A stretch of DNA of 64,000 nucleotides from Apostichopus japonicus (GCF_037975245.1 NC_092576.1:1686501-1750500), one strand, 5' to 3'. Shown: positions 21,812 through 35,977, counted from the first letter of the stretch. Program-made: numbers and translations. Notes: a model not told the origin generated them from the sequence alone.

Positions 21812-23916
21812 ATTTGTTGGCAAATATACCTCCCAGATCGCCGAAAATAACACTTCCCAGACCCAATGAAAGTCTTGCTAATCAGTTTGGTGATTTCTTT
21901 ATAAACAAGGTAGCAGCTATTCGTGAGGAATATGATACTTTTGATGCCACGCCCAGTGTGGACATAATGGCAGACGATAGTATTTTTGGTGGTTGTCCTC
22001 TAGAATCTTTCTCTCCTGCCACCGAAGAAGAGGTACGGAAGCTAATTACAAGCTCCCCAACAAAGTCCTGCAGCTTGGATCCTTTACCTACCTTGCTATT
22101 GAAGCAATGTATCGATGCACTCCTGCCAATTATAACCGCCATCATAAACCAATCACTCATTGAATCAAAGGTGCCGTCTTGATTTAAGCGTTCTATTGTT
22201 AAACCACTGCTCAAAAAGCCTGGTATGAATAAAGAAGTGTTTAAAACACTACCGACCTGTATCAAATTTACCTTTTATATCCAAACTCATAGAAAAAGTT
22301 GTTGCTAAACGCGTTCAACATCACTGAAATGCCAATGCTTTGCATGATAATCTCCAATCTGCATATCGCCAGTACCATTCAACTGATTCAGCTTTACTTA
22401 GAGTACATAACGATATTGCTGCAGCTCTTGACAAGAGGTCCCAAAACAATGATGGTCATTTTGGACCTATCGGCAGCCTTCGATCTTATTGATCATGAGA
22501 TCTTATTTAATCGTCTCCAACATACTTTTGGAATTGCGTCAAACTCATTAAAATGGTTTAAGTCCTATTTTAGGGACAGAGTGCAATGTATGCAAATTGA
22601 TAATGTTATATCTGATGAGAAACAGCTAAGGTTTGGGGTACCACAGGGATCTGTACGTGGTCTTTTGATATATTGTATGTTTACCCGTGCAGTTGGAGAA
22701 ATAATTCAGCGCCATAACATCAACCATCACTGTTATGCTGATGATACGCAATTGTATTTGAATTTTGGTGCCCTTGAGTCCTGGAATGATGTATCATTAA
22801 AGCTCCAAGCATGCCTTTCAGATATAGACAGTTGGATGCGGGTTAATTGTTTGAAACTTAGTCAGGACAAAACTGAGTTCATTGTATTTTCACCAAAATG
22901 TCAGGGTCGTGCTATTCAAGACTTGTATATAAATATGGGACCTAACACCATATGTTCAGTTCTTAAAGTAAAGAATTTAGGTATATATCTTGATCACAAT
23001 CTTACCATGGATAATCAAGTTGACTCTATCTGTAAGTCCTGTTATTGACAGATCCGAAATATTGGCAAAATAAGAAGGTATATCTCAGATGATGCGTGTA
23101 AGACTTTGATCCATGCCCTTGTGACATCAAAACTGAATTACTGCAATGCCCTGCTATATGGCCTGCCTCACAAGCTGACCGATCGCCTTCAGCGAGTTCA
23201 GAATCGCGCTGCACCGGGCTTGTAAGTCGCACTCGTAGACACGAGTGGCATATTACACCCGTATTGCGTGACTTACATTGGTTGCCTATTCATTGCAGGT
23301 TCAATTATACATATAAGTCACTTAATGGTTTAGCCCCAATCTACCTCTCTGAATTAATACATAAATACAAGCCTACTCGATCTCTACGCTCAGAATCCAA
23401 GTCCTTACTTACCAAACCTATCATTAAAACTTCTACATACGGAAACAGGCGTTTCGATTACTCATCTGCGACATTATGGAACAGGTTATCGGAGGAAGCT
23501 GAGTGTGCCAAAAATATAGATGAATATAAAATAACTAATCAAAACCTTTCTATTTAGATCTGCATTCCATTAATCGTGCTTTCTATACTATTTATATTGT
23601 CACATATTATTACAACGCATTTGCCATTTTGCATTTATAGCGCTTTTCAAATTTAAATTTTACACTTATTCATATATTTTAAATTTTAAGGATTTGTTTG
23701 TATAATTTTCGATTTCCCATTTGCAGTTTTTATTATACAATTTATTGTCAGATGGTATATAACAAATTGTCTACCCCTTTTATACCTTACATGATCGATT
23801 TATATATTTGTATAATTATCATGTTTGTTTGTATTTTACAGACTGTAAAGCGCCTTTAAGAGCAATTTCTGATTGGATAAGGCGCTATAGAAATTTTGTA
23901 AAATAAATAAATAAAT
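21812..23916 (+). mobile_element. 5'-truncated CR1/L2-type LINE, unit 2
   Basis: The longest open piece runs 22299-23048 and holds MMVILDLSAAFD, GVPQGSVRGLL and HCYADDTQL. This copy alone keeps CAG (Gln) where units 1, 3, 4 and 5 have TAG after SDEK, and it keeps the A lost from units 1, 3 and 5 in CLKLSQDKTEF. It still has the two stops shared by all copies and adds TGA for Trp after CKSCY, a CC/GG indel near 23215 and a deletion of about 12 bp near 23307. The 3' stem AGCGCCTT (23849-23856) pairs with AAGGCGCT (23879-23886) and is followed by (ATAA)n. Confidence 0.85.
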
Positions 23917-25112
23917 GATGCTCACAAACCTTCTTAAATTTTAGATATCATTGCTCAGAAATTTAGTTTGGAGAAATATATGGGCGTCTGCAAAACAAAA
24001 AATCAGGGGACAAATAATACAATTAGACTTTTGTATATACGATGGGTTTGGGGTCCTCATGATCCAATAAACAATTATAGACTGCGGCAAATGCGATTTC
24101 CGTCCAATATTTAAAACTGTGGATAAATATAATAAAATGAGAACTGCTGCATGTCATTTTCACAAAATGCTGTATCAAACTGAACCAAAGTTTAATACAG
24201 GGGAATTTAAAATGCAGCATTTGGTCAAGTCAAATTGGTGGGGACAGGGTAGGCCTATATCATGTCCCCACCACTGAAAAAGTTGGTGGGGACGCGTCCC
24301 GCTGTCCCCACCAGGATCTGCGACCATGCCCAGTGAGGCCTTCATTTATAATTAATCTAACAAAGACTTATTTGACAGACATCAAAAGTGCCTGGAAATT
24401 GCAATTCGAAGATTACAAACACGCTGTGAGACACCGTCTCTGTCAATGCGTTTCCTCGTAATTAGGAATAGTAGTGATACACAATGGTTTTATCACTACT
24501 ACGAACAGTCCATAACCACCTACCCTGTTGATGTTTAGATGTGGTTGTTGCTTCATTTGTTTTGCGTGTGTTTGTGTGCTTTTCTATTCTGTAGGGATCG
24601 TTTTCTGCTCGTATTTCCGTTTTAGCTGTGATGTTTTGATTCTGATAGACTTGGGTCTCTTGATGTGAAGAACCCATTGAACTTTTGGTGTGAACTTTAC
24701 TGTCACATGTTAATTCCGAAAAGGGAACGCAGTTTGATGTTCCCCTTAGTCTTGTACATGTTATGATCGATTGCCTCTCACCAGCGCGTGACGTAATGCG
24801 GTCACTTCTTTCTAAAAAGTGCGTTTCTGCAGGTCCTCATATCACAAAGTAATCTATACCTGCTTCGTCAAGTGCGAACTATATCATGTCCCTGTAGAGT
24901 CCATAATATATCTGGAGATATATGTTAAGACTGTATACTATATCTTACTCGCTGACAGTTATACCACACTGCAGAATAAAGCTTCCATGACAGTTATTTG
25001 GCTCTTAAGCAAACGTTATGGTTGACCGAATTCAAACTGCACGCGATGACGTTTTTGGTTTCCCCCAAAAATAATGAAAAAGTGAAGGTAACAATATGTG
25101 TCTCTGTTGCAG

Positions 25113-25307
25113 CTTTAACTCGGAACTAGTCTGTTAATGGTTTTACAAGATGATGGGTTACGGGCATTCTCGTTTCATATACTCGGTTTTGAGTGTTACT
25201 TTGTTAATGATATTGTGGTGTTTTTCGAGTCATCATTCTTGGATAAGTGTCGCGACCAAGCTGCAAAAATCAAACTGGCGGCAAATAGCTCCTCGGCAAG
25301 GAACAGA
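25113..25307 (+). CDS. Signal-anchor exon of sulfotransferase-like gene, copy 3
   Basis: Acceptor TTGCAG ends at 25112; ATGATG at 25150; donor GTAAGT at 25308; 158 coding bases, phase 2, fully open. It begins MMGYGHSRFIYSV, with His in place of Asn in copy 1, and keeps the hydrophobic anchor and the stem SNWRQIAPRQGT. With the open internal exon and the intact terminal exon, this unit has the best claim to a functional gene in the window. Confidence 0.65.
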
Positions 25308-26660
25308 GTAAGTACAAGTTAGTATATCATACTTGAACGCTATCATTAAAAACAGAATATTCAAACATGGTAGACGAAATATGGTATCCATATACATGTG
25401 CAAATTTGATAACAAAATTGATTTGTTCCTTCAATTATTATTTTGCTAGCTGAAAACAAAATCCTACGGGATCTGGAGGGATCATATAGTAAGGTGTAGT
25501 ATGTGCGGAAGTGCTAGGAATCAGTAGCACATCCCTGCAAGATTTTCGATTGGTTCGATTTGCACCGAAATGTGCATGCATATACTTCTGCACTACTATC
25601 AGGTGTTATTCCCATGACAGAGTAATATGTTCCACTCGAAAATACAAAAAGAAAAACGTTTTAATGATAAAAAATGTTGCTCGCTATCAGGCTTCAAACT
25701 AGACATATATCTACTCCGGAAGTCCATATAGCCTTATGTAGAGAAACTATAAGTAGAGTGACTAGCCGGCGTATGTGTTCACTCGCTCCATATATATACT
25801 GACATATACTGTAAACGACAGTATATAGGCCTGGTCAAACTTATGTTCACGTCACGCCCTGCATTGTTCGCCATATAGTTGTATAGGATTATATAAACCA
25901 CATATACCTGCATATACCGTAATGCTTAGCCTATGCGTCATCTACACGCGATAACCATATCCAAACCTACGCGGAGTTTAGCCTATATCATGATCTTGTT
26001 GATAGGCTAAATACTCGTCTTCCTAAACAATTGAGCAATTCGCGAATCTTGATTGTACTTAGCCCATACAGCGAACTTTTACTCATGAAAATCGAAAGTT
26101 TTGTAAAATAATTGCACACATTTTACCTAACATATGTGTACTGAACTTTTTCTTTTGCTCAACTGCTTACAGAGTGTAATAAGTAAAATATTTGTATCAA
26201 TTTACATACAAAACTTACTAGATAGTATGATAGGTATATAGAGGTCATAATAAGTTGAAGAATTTTTCTTCAGTTTTCTTAATAGGCTACTTTTCTCATG
26301 GTTTCCCTTCTGCCATGATACATCATATAGCTATCATACGCAAGGTTTCTAGATTAATTGTCAAGTTGTGGGTTTATGTCGCAATCTTCAGGTTAGGCTA
26401 CTGTATCCAACAATTATTTTGAACCGTGTATTACTTTTTCACCTAATTGAAAGACCCTTCGTCATTTCTTGCTTCGCACCCATATAGAGAACTGCTTTTC
26501 TCACCTTTATTTAACGCCTTAATGTTTGCAATCTAAAGATATAATCAGCTCTGTCTTATCGAGTCTGACAGTTTCTGGTTATTGCCTAGCGTTACACTTC
26601 ACGCATCACTGTGCAACAATTATATAGCAGGTTAGGCTATACCAGGGAAGGTGTCTTTAC

Positions 26661-26918
26661 TCATTGTTCAATTACGGGTTGTAGTGTAAGCGTATAATCT
26701 GGTATTGTGAGTTTAAGATCTTTATCCAAGGTTTTCAACACACCCTGTACTGTTGCTACTGGCATAACCTTGTAACCTTGTGTGTTGATATGATACCTTG
26801 TTGTATCGTTTTGCGAAATGTAGGCCCCATATACTTTAGACAGTGAGAGTCAACATCAAACATTCCCGCCAAAGTAGCCTCCTAAGCTGTCGACAATGGC
26901 TTTACCACATGACTTGAT
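26661..26918 (-). pseudogene. Antisense coding-like fragment, unknown family, unit 3
   Basis: Same minus-strand fragment as in unit 1, with the same two stops between its halves and the same TGA end after LQPVIEQ. It lies in the first intron of gene copy 3. Confidence 0.3.
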
Positions 26919-28096
26919 CGCATATACAGCTATTGTGAACACATAGTTATTGTCGTATCGAGTCCGCTTCCCGGTGGAAGAGGTACGTACAATGTACCTA
27001 TACCTGCATGTTGGTATAAAGAACTGTAAGATAAATATTAAATAATCTGACAGAGTATTTAATCTGCCGTAAGAAATTATTCATTATTTAGTAAACTTGT
27101 TTCAAATTATATATATAAACAAAGGAGAAACCACCAGGCTGGGAAGAATTAGAAGACTATAACCAAACTGCAACATCTTCAAGTTTGTAAGATGATTAAT
27201 AACAAACATGCATGGCCATCAGGAGAATATTAAAAATTTCTTTAAATTCCCACAAAATTACATCTAAATCCTCATGAAATCCAGGACAATGTGCTGTTAT
27301 GAGTGGGATATCACAAGTCTAAATTGTCAATTCGAATAGTTGCGTGTGTCAACACGGTGTTTGAACCTAAAATCCAGATGAGGCATCAAAATACGTAACA
27401 GAGTGCATGTCTACTTGGAAAGCGAGGTCAAAAACATGATACTGCCCAACCCCACTTTCAAGAGCCGGGACATTTGGAAAAGTCGCATTTTCCGTATGCT
27501 ATCCGGCGGGGCCCCTTAAGTAATTGGCTCAATGTGTGATTTCTGTGGTAATCGACTTTCTCCTCCAATAATTACATTGGGTGCCCAGTTTATGTTAATT
27601 GGAAGACTAATGTGTCCAGCAACGTTAAATACATCAACTTTCGTTCAGTTTCGTGTCGGACTGAGTGTTTGAAAATAAACCGTACATAACATTTGTTTTC
27701 AGTGGAAATTATCCTCAAACCCTCGAAAGTCCATGTTGGTTCTCGTTTACTCACAACGCTCTTACTTGATCAAAGCGAATATGGTTGCTTCTGGAAAACG
27801 GTTTTAGATTGAATATTTTGTAAGCTTGCTAAAGCGGTGCCGATTGGTTCAGTATAGTTTTATCGGACTTGACTGTTCTTTCATACGAAAATCAAGTGAC
27901 AGATCACCATTAAATAGCTAATGGATATGCAACAGTTGATCAACAAGGATCACGTGACCAGGTTATTAGTTTTTCGTTTCGTGTTTGTTTAATTACATAA
28001 GTATTGAAATGCTTTAAGATTTGTTACGATTGCTTTCCGTCAAACATATGATTAATATCTTGTAAACTAGAAAGCAATATTCTGCGAAAAAATTAG

Positions 28097-28324
28097 TTTT
28101 TCTTATGATTATGCTGACTATGGCGACCTAATTACAATACACACTCTCTACACACAAGGTACGTTCCTGCGAAGTGTACAAGAAGTGTTCACTAAAACAC
28201 ACATAGGCTGGTATTCTAATATACGACCGTACGGCGAGTTTGCCGAACAAATGCGGTTACCATCATGGGATTTAACAGTAGTTCCAATCACTGAAAAATA
28301 TAAAGAATGCCACTTCAACACATG
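28097..28324 (+). CDS. Possible internal exon, copy 3 (open)
   Basis: Open throughout at 228 bases, phase 2 at both ends, donor CACATG|GTAAGTTACC. It reads YDYADYGDLIT, LYTQGTFLRSVQEVF, GWYSNIRPYGEFAEQM and PSWDLTVVPITEKYK. If included, the protein grows by 76 residues between the anchor and the catalytic domain, to about 482. The donor and open frame support an exon; the acceptor (AG at 28095-28096 after an A-run) is poor, so the 5' boundary may differ. The residues match no domain I can name. Confidence 0.45.
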
Positions 28325-29004
28325 GTAAGTTACCTATTGTTCAACAGATTTGGTCTATAAAGGTAGCAGTTGGTCAAGGTGATGAATTCCGCATCGTTTG
28401 AGTCATATATATATTAGAAGGTACTAACGTATCCTAGCCTATCAGTACAATACGTAGCTATATACCTATGTTAGGCTTATTAGTATTGTAGTAGTAGGAT
28501 GGTGGTCAACATGTTGATGCGATTGTTGTCAATAAAGTTGAGCACGAAATGAAAATAGTTAATCAATAGCCACGGGTGCTGGACTGTGTAAAGATGGTAA
28601 CTGAGCTGATCAATAGATATGTGCATAAACCATATATAGGGCCTGTTGAAAAATGATCATTACCCCCCCCCCACCCCAAGCGAACGGAATGTTTTTATAT
28701 GAACGAGTTTACATCATAGAATCGTGGTATACGTATTGCGCAATGTTTAAAGTGACAAACAGCCAGAGCCTTTCTATATGCTTCTTGCTCCCCTTGGTCA
28801 AAATATTGAAAACATTAACGTCAAATCATACATTAACGCTGGAGGAATGTATATGTACCAAATTGTTCAGTGGACATAAGCTATAAAGCAAATATTTGGT
28901 ATGTACGTACTACATCGATAAGAAAGTGCTGGTTTTGTATCCTGCTCTTCAACTATCGATTCAAAACTAATGCACTGCTTCGACAGTAAAATAATCTTTC
29001 ACAG

Positions 29005-29400
29005 CAGATAAACTAATATGTTACCACAAGTATACTAATATATAAAGACAGATCTACTAATCTCTTGCGGCAGATTAACTAATCTGTTACGACAATACAA
29101 TAGATGGTTCGACAGATTAACAAATCTGTTATGACAGATTAACTTATATGTTTTGAAAGATTAACTTATATGTTATGACAGATTAAATAATCTGTTACAA
29201 CAGGTTTGCCAATATGCTAGGACAGAATGACTAAACCGATATGGCAGATTAATTAATCTGTTACGATATATGAAATTGATCTGTTATCTCTGATTAACCA
29301 ATCTCTTAAAATCAAATTAAATTATCTGTTACTGCTTATGCAATGATCTTCTACGTCAGATTCATAAACTGTTATGAAAGCTTAATAGTACGTTATGACA
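29005..29400. repeat. Degenerate palindromic minisatellite, unit 3
   Basis: Same CAGATTAAATAATCTG-type monomers; two to three monomers present in unit 1 are missing between about 29160 and 29200. The tract is almost the same as in unit 5. Confidence 0.7.
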
Positions 29401-29645
29401 TTTATATCGACGGATTGAAAAACAAGTTACAACATACTGATTTGTTCTCTATTTGTTTCTTTGACCAAAACTGAACCAACATTATTTCCAATGGGCCAAA
29501 CATTGTCGATGGCACGAATGGGCTTTCGTAGCATTGTAACCCATATTAAGTTACATTTAAACACACACCACCCCCTCCCCCTCCTTTTTGCCCATTCACA
29601 TGTACACCTGGTAGTACAAAATGAGTTTAATTGTTCTCTTTTCAG

Positions 29646-30708
29646 GATCGGTTCCTCTACCACCTCACCAAGTGACAGGGTCGAGGTGTCCGACGAACGT
29701 CGAACGTTACTTGTCCAACTTTACGGTCCTTCAGGAACACCACTTCCAAACTTCTTCACCAAAGGAAAACCAGGAGGTCTTACACTACGTGATTACTCGA
29801 ATGGCGTCGTTGTATTTGTTCACCATAACAAAGCAGCTGGAACCACGATCAAATCTTGCATGAGGAGAATGCAGCGTAAAGGGATCATCGATGGACCAGA
29901 GCCGTTTCTAGTACATGCTCCTGGAAGAATGGAGCTTCACTTACGAGCACGAAAGGGCAGAAAATACAAGCAAATGAAATATTTCATGGGTGGCTATTCG
30001 TTTGGAATGTGTGATTATTTTACAGATAACCGAAAATGTTCATATTTTACATTCATGAGAGATCCAATCGAACGAGTTATATCCTCATACTTCTATTGCC
30101 ATCGTAACCGCGGGGACCAACTTTGTGGCCCTACTAGGGTGGATAACTTTACCTTGGAAGAATGGGCGATATACCAGGGTAGTTATTTCTTTTATCAACT
30201 TCTTATCCAGCCTGTATTTTGTTTAAAAGATTGGCCTTTAAAAAAGGTTAGCACCAGTGATCAGTATATTTTAAAAGAGTTTCAAACCAATGTGACAAAT
30301 GTGACCAATGTAAGACAATGCTGGTTCCGACAGAGACAATATTTTGCAAATGTTCTGACCTCTGCTGAACTAACAGTTTTGTTCGACTACATATCTGCTA
30401 ACTTGGAAAACTGGTTTGCATTTATTGGGATGACTGAATATTTCAGTTCATCTTTGAAAATGCTTACACACATCTACAACATACCGTTTGAGGATAAATG
30501 CGATCGGAAAACTAACGAAGGACGATACAAAACAGATTTAAGCCAGGTTAATGATCATTCTTCCAACAAATCAGAATTAAGAGATACGTTGATGGGAAAC
30601 CCACAAGTTATGAAGGCCTTAGAATTTGATATGTTGTTATACGATAAAGGGATGGAAATTTTTCAAAACGAGGAGAAGGTTTTTGCCCGAAGGGGTTCGA
30701 GAAATTAA
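29646..30708 (+). CDS. Carbohydrate sulfotransferase-like terminal exon, copy 3
   Basis: 353 open residues after TTCTCTTTTCAG (ends 29645), phase 2. Both cofactor signatures (VFVHHNKAAGTT, FTFMRDPIERVISS) and all four sequons of copy 1 are present. Differences from copy 1 are few: RTLLVQ for RTFLVQ, KYFMGG for KYFIGG, CLKDWP for CSKDWP, RRGSRN at the C-terminus. The unit supplies an open anchor exon and an open internal exon, so I regard this as the reference copy. Subcellular site (Golgi lumen) is inferred from the anchor and sequons. Confidence 0.82.
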
Positions 30709-32481
30709 ATGCGATTACTTGATAACAATTTAGTGAGAATTAAAAATGATTCAAGAAATGTTGTACATTGACACTCTTTCATTGAACTTAAGAGCGTAAA
30801 CATTTATAGAACGTATATGTCCCGAGAATATAAAATATAAACGAGTGTTGCAGAGTCCCTCAAAGTATTAATTCTTATTTCCGACAGCTAGAGGTGTTAG
30901 TTATAGTATTGAATTCAACTGTTGCTAATTCATTCTAAAAAATACTCAAATACATGTAAATATTTCCGATAAATTCCAATACTTTCACATTCATCGAGGT
31001 ATTATATTCTTACACGGCTTCTAAAATTCTTCTTGGAATTTTGCACGTTCTTATACCTTAGGATGTTATACTTCCAATACATGGCTGTATGCATTGTTGA
31101 AACTGAAGTTAAACAAGTAAAGAAATACTCTGTCAACTTCAAGTAATACCGATACTGATTTCACTGATGCGACAATAACAGTTGTAGTTTTCAATCTTCC
31201 AACTTTGAGCGGAACAGAAGCTTAATTCTATGGACATGACGGTTGCATTTCTCAATGGCATACCAGTTATACCACCAACTTTGTCTTTCACAATAACACA
31301 TGGCAGAAAAAACCAACCCCTAAAAAACATGGCATAATATTGCTCAAAATTTTGAAAAACAAGCGAGCTGCAAAATTTTATGAGATTTGCTCAAATAATC
31401 GTCATTCCATTTCAGTCTCTTCTTATGTTTGGCGAGCTTTTTATTTAGTGTTGCCAGATAAACGAAATGCTAGATTCTCTCTGATTATACTAATGTGAAT
31501 TTCAAGCCTGTAAGTTTATATTGCAAGCTTGTGAACACTAAAGTAGGCAAAGAGGAAATAAAATTGATATTACAAACTTGTAAATAAATACTGAATTCTG
31601 TCCTGTTATATTTTTTGTAGTCTCAACTTAGATTAGCTAGTAGTTTCGTGTCACTATATAGTCCCGTTAAGAGCAAGTGTCACAACATGTAAGGTTATAT
31701 TGACGTGAAAAAGACTTCATATCTGGGGGACGGGGCAAATTCTCAATTCATATGACATATTAATGTCGGGGCATCAACTTTTAGAGAATAGAGAAAAGAG
31801 GTGGATTTATGATTTTATGAAGGAATATGTGTAGTCATTGAGTCGTTTAGCCCGATTCTTATGTAGAGAGGGTCCGATAAGGTCTCCCCAACCCTGGGAA
31901 TGATGTCAGATGATGAATTGTGAGGCATATTTAGACTATAAATTAGCAACATAATTAAGTCTCAACGCAGATTTGTGATAACTAATATTTTGAACAACCT
32001 CACAGCCTCGATCCACGTGTGATTACGCTACAGCAAAATTTCCACTTTTATTAGAAACTTTGAAGATAGATGTCAAGAGTCCGTCGAATTTTGTGACACC
32101 CACCAAAATAGATAGCTGTTCAATTTTATGTTCTGTGGTACATTATGTTAATGAACATTATTTTTGCTATCTTTTGCGAGCTTTATCTTTTCAATGCTAC
32201 TATTGGACTTGATCTCCTCCCCATTTAACTCTTTCTTCCCCCCGTCCCCCCACCCCCTCCCGATTCCACCAGTCCATGCATCATGAATACAAGCTTGACA
32301 AGGACGAATCTTGACTTAATGACAAACGACTTATGTGGGTAGCATCTGGCCGTTTCGATCCTTTTAATAACCCCAGTGACATGGGCGCAGATCAGTCTTG
32401 GATAATGGTGGGGACGCGTGTCTGTTCTCTGATACTATCTAAACGGAGCGCGACCATGGGTTTGCGCGAAACGTACATGAA

Positions 32482-34585
32482 ATTTGTTGGCAAATATACC
32501 TCCCAGATCGTCGAAAATAACACTTCCCAGACCTAATGAAAGTCTTGCTAATCAGTTTGGTGATTTCTTTATAAACAAGGTAGCAGCTATTCGTGAGGAA
32601 TATGATACTTGTGATGTCACGCCCAGTGTAGACATAATGGCAGACGATAGTATTTTTGGTGGTTGTCCTCTAGAATCTTTCTCTCCTGCCACCGAAGAAG
32701 AGGTACGGAAGCTAATTACAAGCTCCCCAACAAAGTCCTGCAGTTTGGATCCTATACATACCTGGCTATTGAAGCAATGTATCGATGCACCCCTGCCAAT
32801 TATAACCGCCATCATAAACCAATCACTCATTGAATCAAAGGTGCCGTCTTGATTTAAGCGTTCTATTATTAAACCACTGCTCAAAAAGCCTGGTATGAAT
32901 AAAGAAGTGTTTAAAAACTGCCGACCTGTATCAAATTTACCTTTTATATCCAAACTCGTAGAAAAAGTTGTTGCAATACGCCTTCAACATCACTGAAATG
33001 CCAATGCTTTGCATGTTAATATCCAATCTGCATATCGCCAGTACCATTCAACTGAGTCAGCTTTACTAAGAGTACATAACGATATTGCTGCAGCTCTTGA
33101 CAAGAGGTCCCAAACAATGATGGTCATTTTGGACCTATCGGCAGCCTTCGATCTTAGTGATCATGATATCTTATTTAATCGTTTCCAACATACTTTTGGA
33201 ATTGCGTCAAACTCATTAAAATGGTTTAAGTCCTATTTTAGGGACAGAGTGCAATGTATACAAATTGATAATGTTATATCTGATGAGAAATAGCTAAGGT
33301 TTGGGGTACCACATGGATCTGTACTTGGTCCTTTGATATATTGTATGTTTACCCGTGCAGTTGGAGAAATAATTCAGCGCCATAACATCAACCATCATTG
33401 TTATGCTGATGATACGCAATTGTATTTGAATTTTGGTGCCCTTGAGTCCTGGAATGATGTATCATTAAAGCTCCAAGCATGCCTTTCAGATATAGGCAGT
33501 TGGATGCGGGCTAATTGTTTGAACTTAATCAGGACAAAACTGAGTTCATTGTATTTTCACCAAAATTTCAGGGTCATGCTATTCAAGACTTGTATATAAA
33601 TATGGGATCTAACACCATATGTTCAGTTCCTAAAGTAAAGAATTTAGGTATATATCTTGATCACAGTCTTACCATGGATAATCAAGTTGACTCTATCTGT
33701 AAGTCCTGTTATTGGCAGATCCGAAATATTGGCAAAATTAGAAGGTATATCTCAGATGATGCGTGTAAGACTTTAATCCATGCCCTTGTGAGGTCAAAAC
33801 TGGATTACTGCAATGCCCTGCTATATGGCCTGCCTCACAAGCTGACCGATCGCCTTCAGCGAGTTCAGAATCGCGCTGCACGGCTTGTAAGTCGCACTCG
33901 TAGACACGAGCATATTACAACTGTATTACGTGACTTACATTGGTTGCCTATTCATTGCAGGTTCAATTATAAGATTCTGTTATATACATATAAGTCACTT
34001 AATGGTTTAGCCCCTATCTGCCTCTCTGAATTAATACATAAATACAAGCCTACTCGATCTCTACGCTCAGAATCCAAGTCCTTACTTACCAAACCTGTCA
34101 TTGAAACTTCTACATACGGAAACAGGCGTTTCGATTACTCATCTGCGACATTATGGAACAGGTTATCGGAGGAAGCTAAGTGTGCCAAAAATATAGATGA
34201 ATTTAAAATAACTAGTCAAAACCTTTCTATTTAGATCTGCATTCCATTAACCGTGCTTTCTATACTATTTATATTGTCACATTATTACAACGCATTTTCC
34301 ATTTTGCATTTATAGCGCTTTTAAAATTTTAATTTTACACATATTTATATATTTTAAATTTTAAGAATTTGTTTGTATAAATTTCGATTTCCCATTTGCA
34401 GTTTTTTTATACAATTTATTGTCAGATGGTATATAACAAATTTTCTACCCCTTTTATACCTTACATGATCGATTTATATATTTGTATATCATGTTTGTTT
34501 GTATTTTACTGTAAAGCGCCTTAGAGCAATTTCTGATTGGATAAGGCGCTATAGAAATTTTGTAAAGTAAATAAATAAATAAATG
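32482..34585 (+). mobile_element. 5'-truncated CR1/L2-type LINE, unit 3
   Basis: The same insertion as in the other units. The C-terminal open piece (33515-34234) is uninterrupted to its stop and includes VKNLGIYLDHSLTMDNQVD, ALLYGLPHKLTDRLQRVQNR and LRDLHWLPIHCRFNYK. The catalytic YADD lies in a separate piece (33333-33599) because of the one-base loss shared with units 1 and 5. Stops after KVPS, LQHH and SDEK are present. It ends in the 3' stem-loop and (ATAA)n at about 34585. Confidence 0.85.
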
Positions 34586-35782
34586 ATGCTCACAAACCTC
34601 TTTAAATTCTAGATATCATGGCTTAGATATTTAGTCTGGGGAAATACATGGGCGTCTGCAGAAAAAATTCAGGGGACAAAGAAAACCAATTAGACTTTTG
34701 TATATACGATGGGTTTGGGGTCCTATCCAGTAAACAATTATAGACTGCCGCAAATGCGATGTCCGTCCAATATTTAAAAATTGTGGATAAATATCATAAA
34801 ATGAGAACTGCTGCATGTCATTTTCACAAAATGCTGCATCAAACTGCACCAAAGTTTAATACAGAGTAACTTGAAATACAGCGTTTGGTCAAGACAATTG
34901 GTGGGAACACGTTACATCATGTCCCCACCACTGACAAAGTTGGTGGGGACGCGTCCCGCTGACCCCACCAGGATCTGCGCCCATGCCCAGTGAGGCCTTC
35001 ATTTATAATTAATCTAACAAAGACTTATTTGACAGACATCAAAAGTGCCTGGAAATTACAATTCGAAGATTACAAACACGCAATGAGACACCGTCTCTGT
35101 CAATGCGTTTCCTCGTAATTAGGAATAGTAATGATACACAATTGCTTTATCACTACTACGAGCAGTCCATGACCACCTACCCTTTTGATGTTTAGATGTG
35201 GTTGTTGCTTAATGTATTTCATTTAGTTTGCGTGTGTTTGTGTGCTTTTCTATTCTGTAGGGATCGTTTTCAGCTCGTAATTCCGTTTTGGCTGTGATGT
35301 TGTGATTCCGATAGACTTGGGTCTCTTGATGTGAAGAACCCATTGAAATTTTGGTCTGAACTTTACTGTCACATGTTAATTCCGAAAAGGGAACGCAGTT
35401 TGAAGTTCCCCGCTTAGGCTTGTACATATTAAGACCAGGTCTCACCAGTGTGTGACGTCATGGGGTCACTTCTTTCTAAACAGTGCGTTACTGCAGGTCC
35501 TCATATCACAAACTATTCTATACCCGCTTCGTCAAGTACGAACTATATCATGTCCCTGTAGAGTCCATAATATATCTGGAGATATATATTAAGACTGTTT
35601 ACTATATCTTACTCGCTGACAGTTATACCACACTGCAGAATAAAGTTTCACTCGCGCATGACAGTGATTTGGCTCTTAAGCAAACGTTATGGTTGACCGA
35701 ATTCAAACTGCACGCGATGACGTTTTTTGTGCCCCCAAAAAATAATGAAAAAGTGAACGTAACAATAATGTCTCTGTTGCAG

Positions 35783-35977
35783 CTTTAACTCGGAACTAGT
35801 CTGTTAATGGCTTTACAAGATGATGGGTTACGGGCATTCTCGTTTCATATACTCGGTTTTGAGTGTTACTTTGTTAATGATATTGTTGTGTTTTTCAAGT
35901 CATCATTCTTGGATTAGTGTCGCGACCAAGCTGCAAAAATCAAACTGGCGGCAAATAGCTCCTCGGCAAGGAACAGA
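35783..35977 (+). CDS. Signal-anchor exon of sulfotransferase-like gene, copy 4
   Basis: ATGATG at 35820, donor GTAAGT at 35978, 158 coding bases, phase 2, fully open. One anchor residue differs (MILLCF for MILWCF). It can be joined directly and in frame to the terminal exon at 40284. Confidence 0.6.

Larger units (their letters stand above)
13360..23978 (+). repeat. Tandem array unit 2 (even type)
   Basis: At 10619 bp this is the closest to an uninterrupted unit. Layout: foldback head 13615-13690; non-coding 13691-14482; signal-anchor exon 14483-14677; intron with antisense fragment 16022-16278; broken internal exon 17442-17666; intron with C-tract near 18000 and minisatellite about 18335-18720; terminal exon 18969-20031; non-coding 3' flank 20032-21810; LINE about 21812-23916. 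Its core shares unit-4-specific variants, for example CTTCACAGCTGGGGAAGGG near 21052 and VDKFTLEE in the enzyme. Its head resembles that of unit 6. Confidence 0.9.
23979..34646 (+). repeat. Tandem array unit 3 (odd type)
   Basis: 10668 bp and the least damaged gene unit. Layout: foldback head 24236-24312; non-coding to 25112; signal-anchor exon 25113-25307; antisense fragment 26661-26918; internal exon 28097-28324; C-tract near 28663; minisatellite about 29005-29400; terminal exon 29646-30708; non-coding 3' flank 30709-32480; LINE about 32482-34585. From about 25.1 kb onward it is nearly identical to unit 5, while its head resembles that of unit 1. Confidence 0.9.

Noticed and set aside
25137-25322. 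61-codon + strand frame overlapping the anchor exon, also at 48037 and 58717
   Set aside because: Out of phase with the donor and the catalytic exon. It is interrupted in copies with GGATTAG instead of GGATAAG (units 1, 2 and 4), whereas the ATGATG frame is open in all six.
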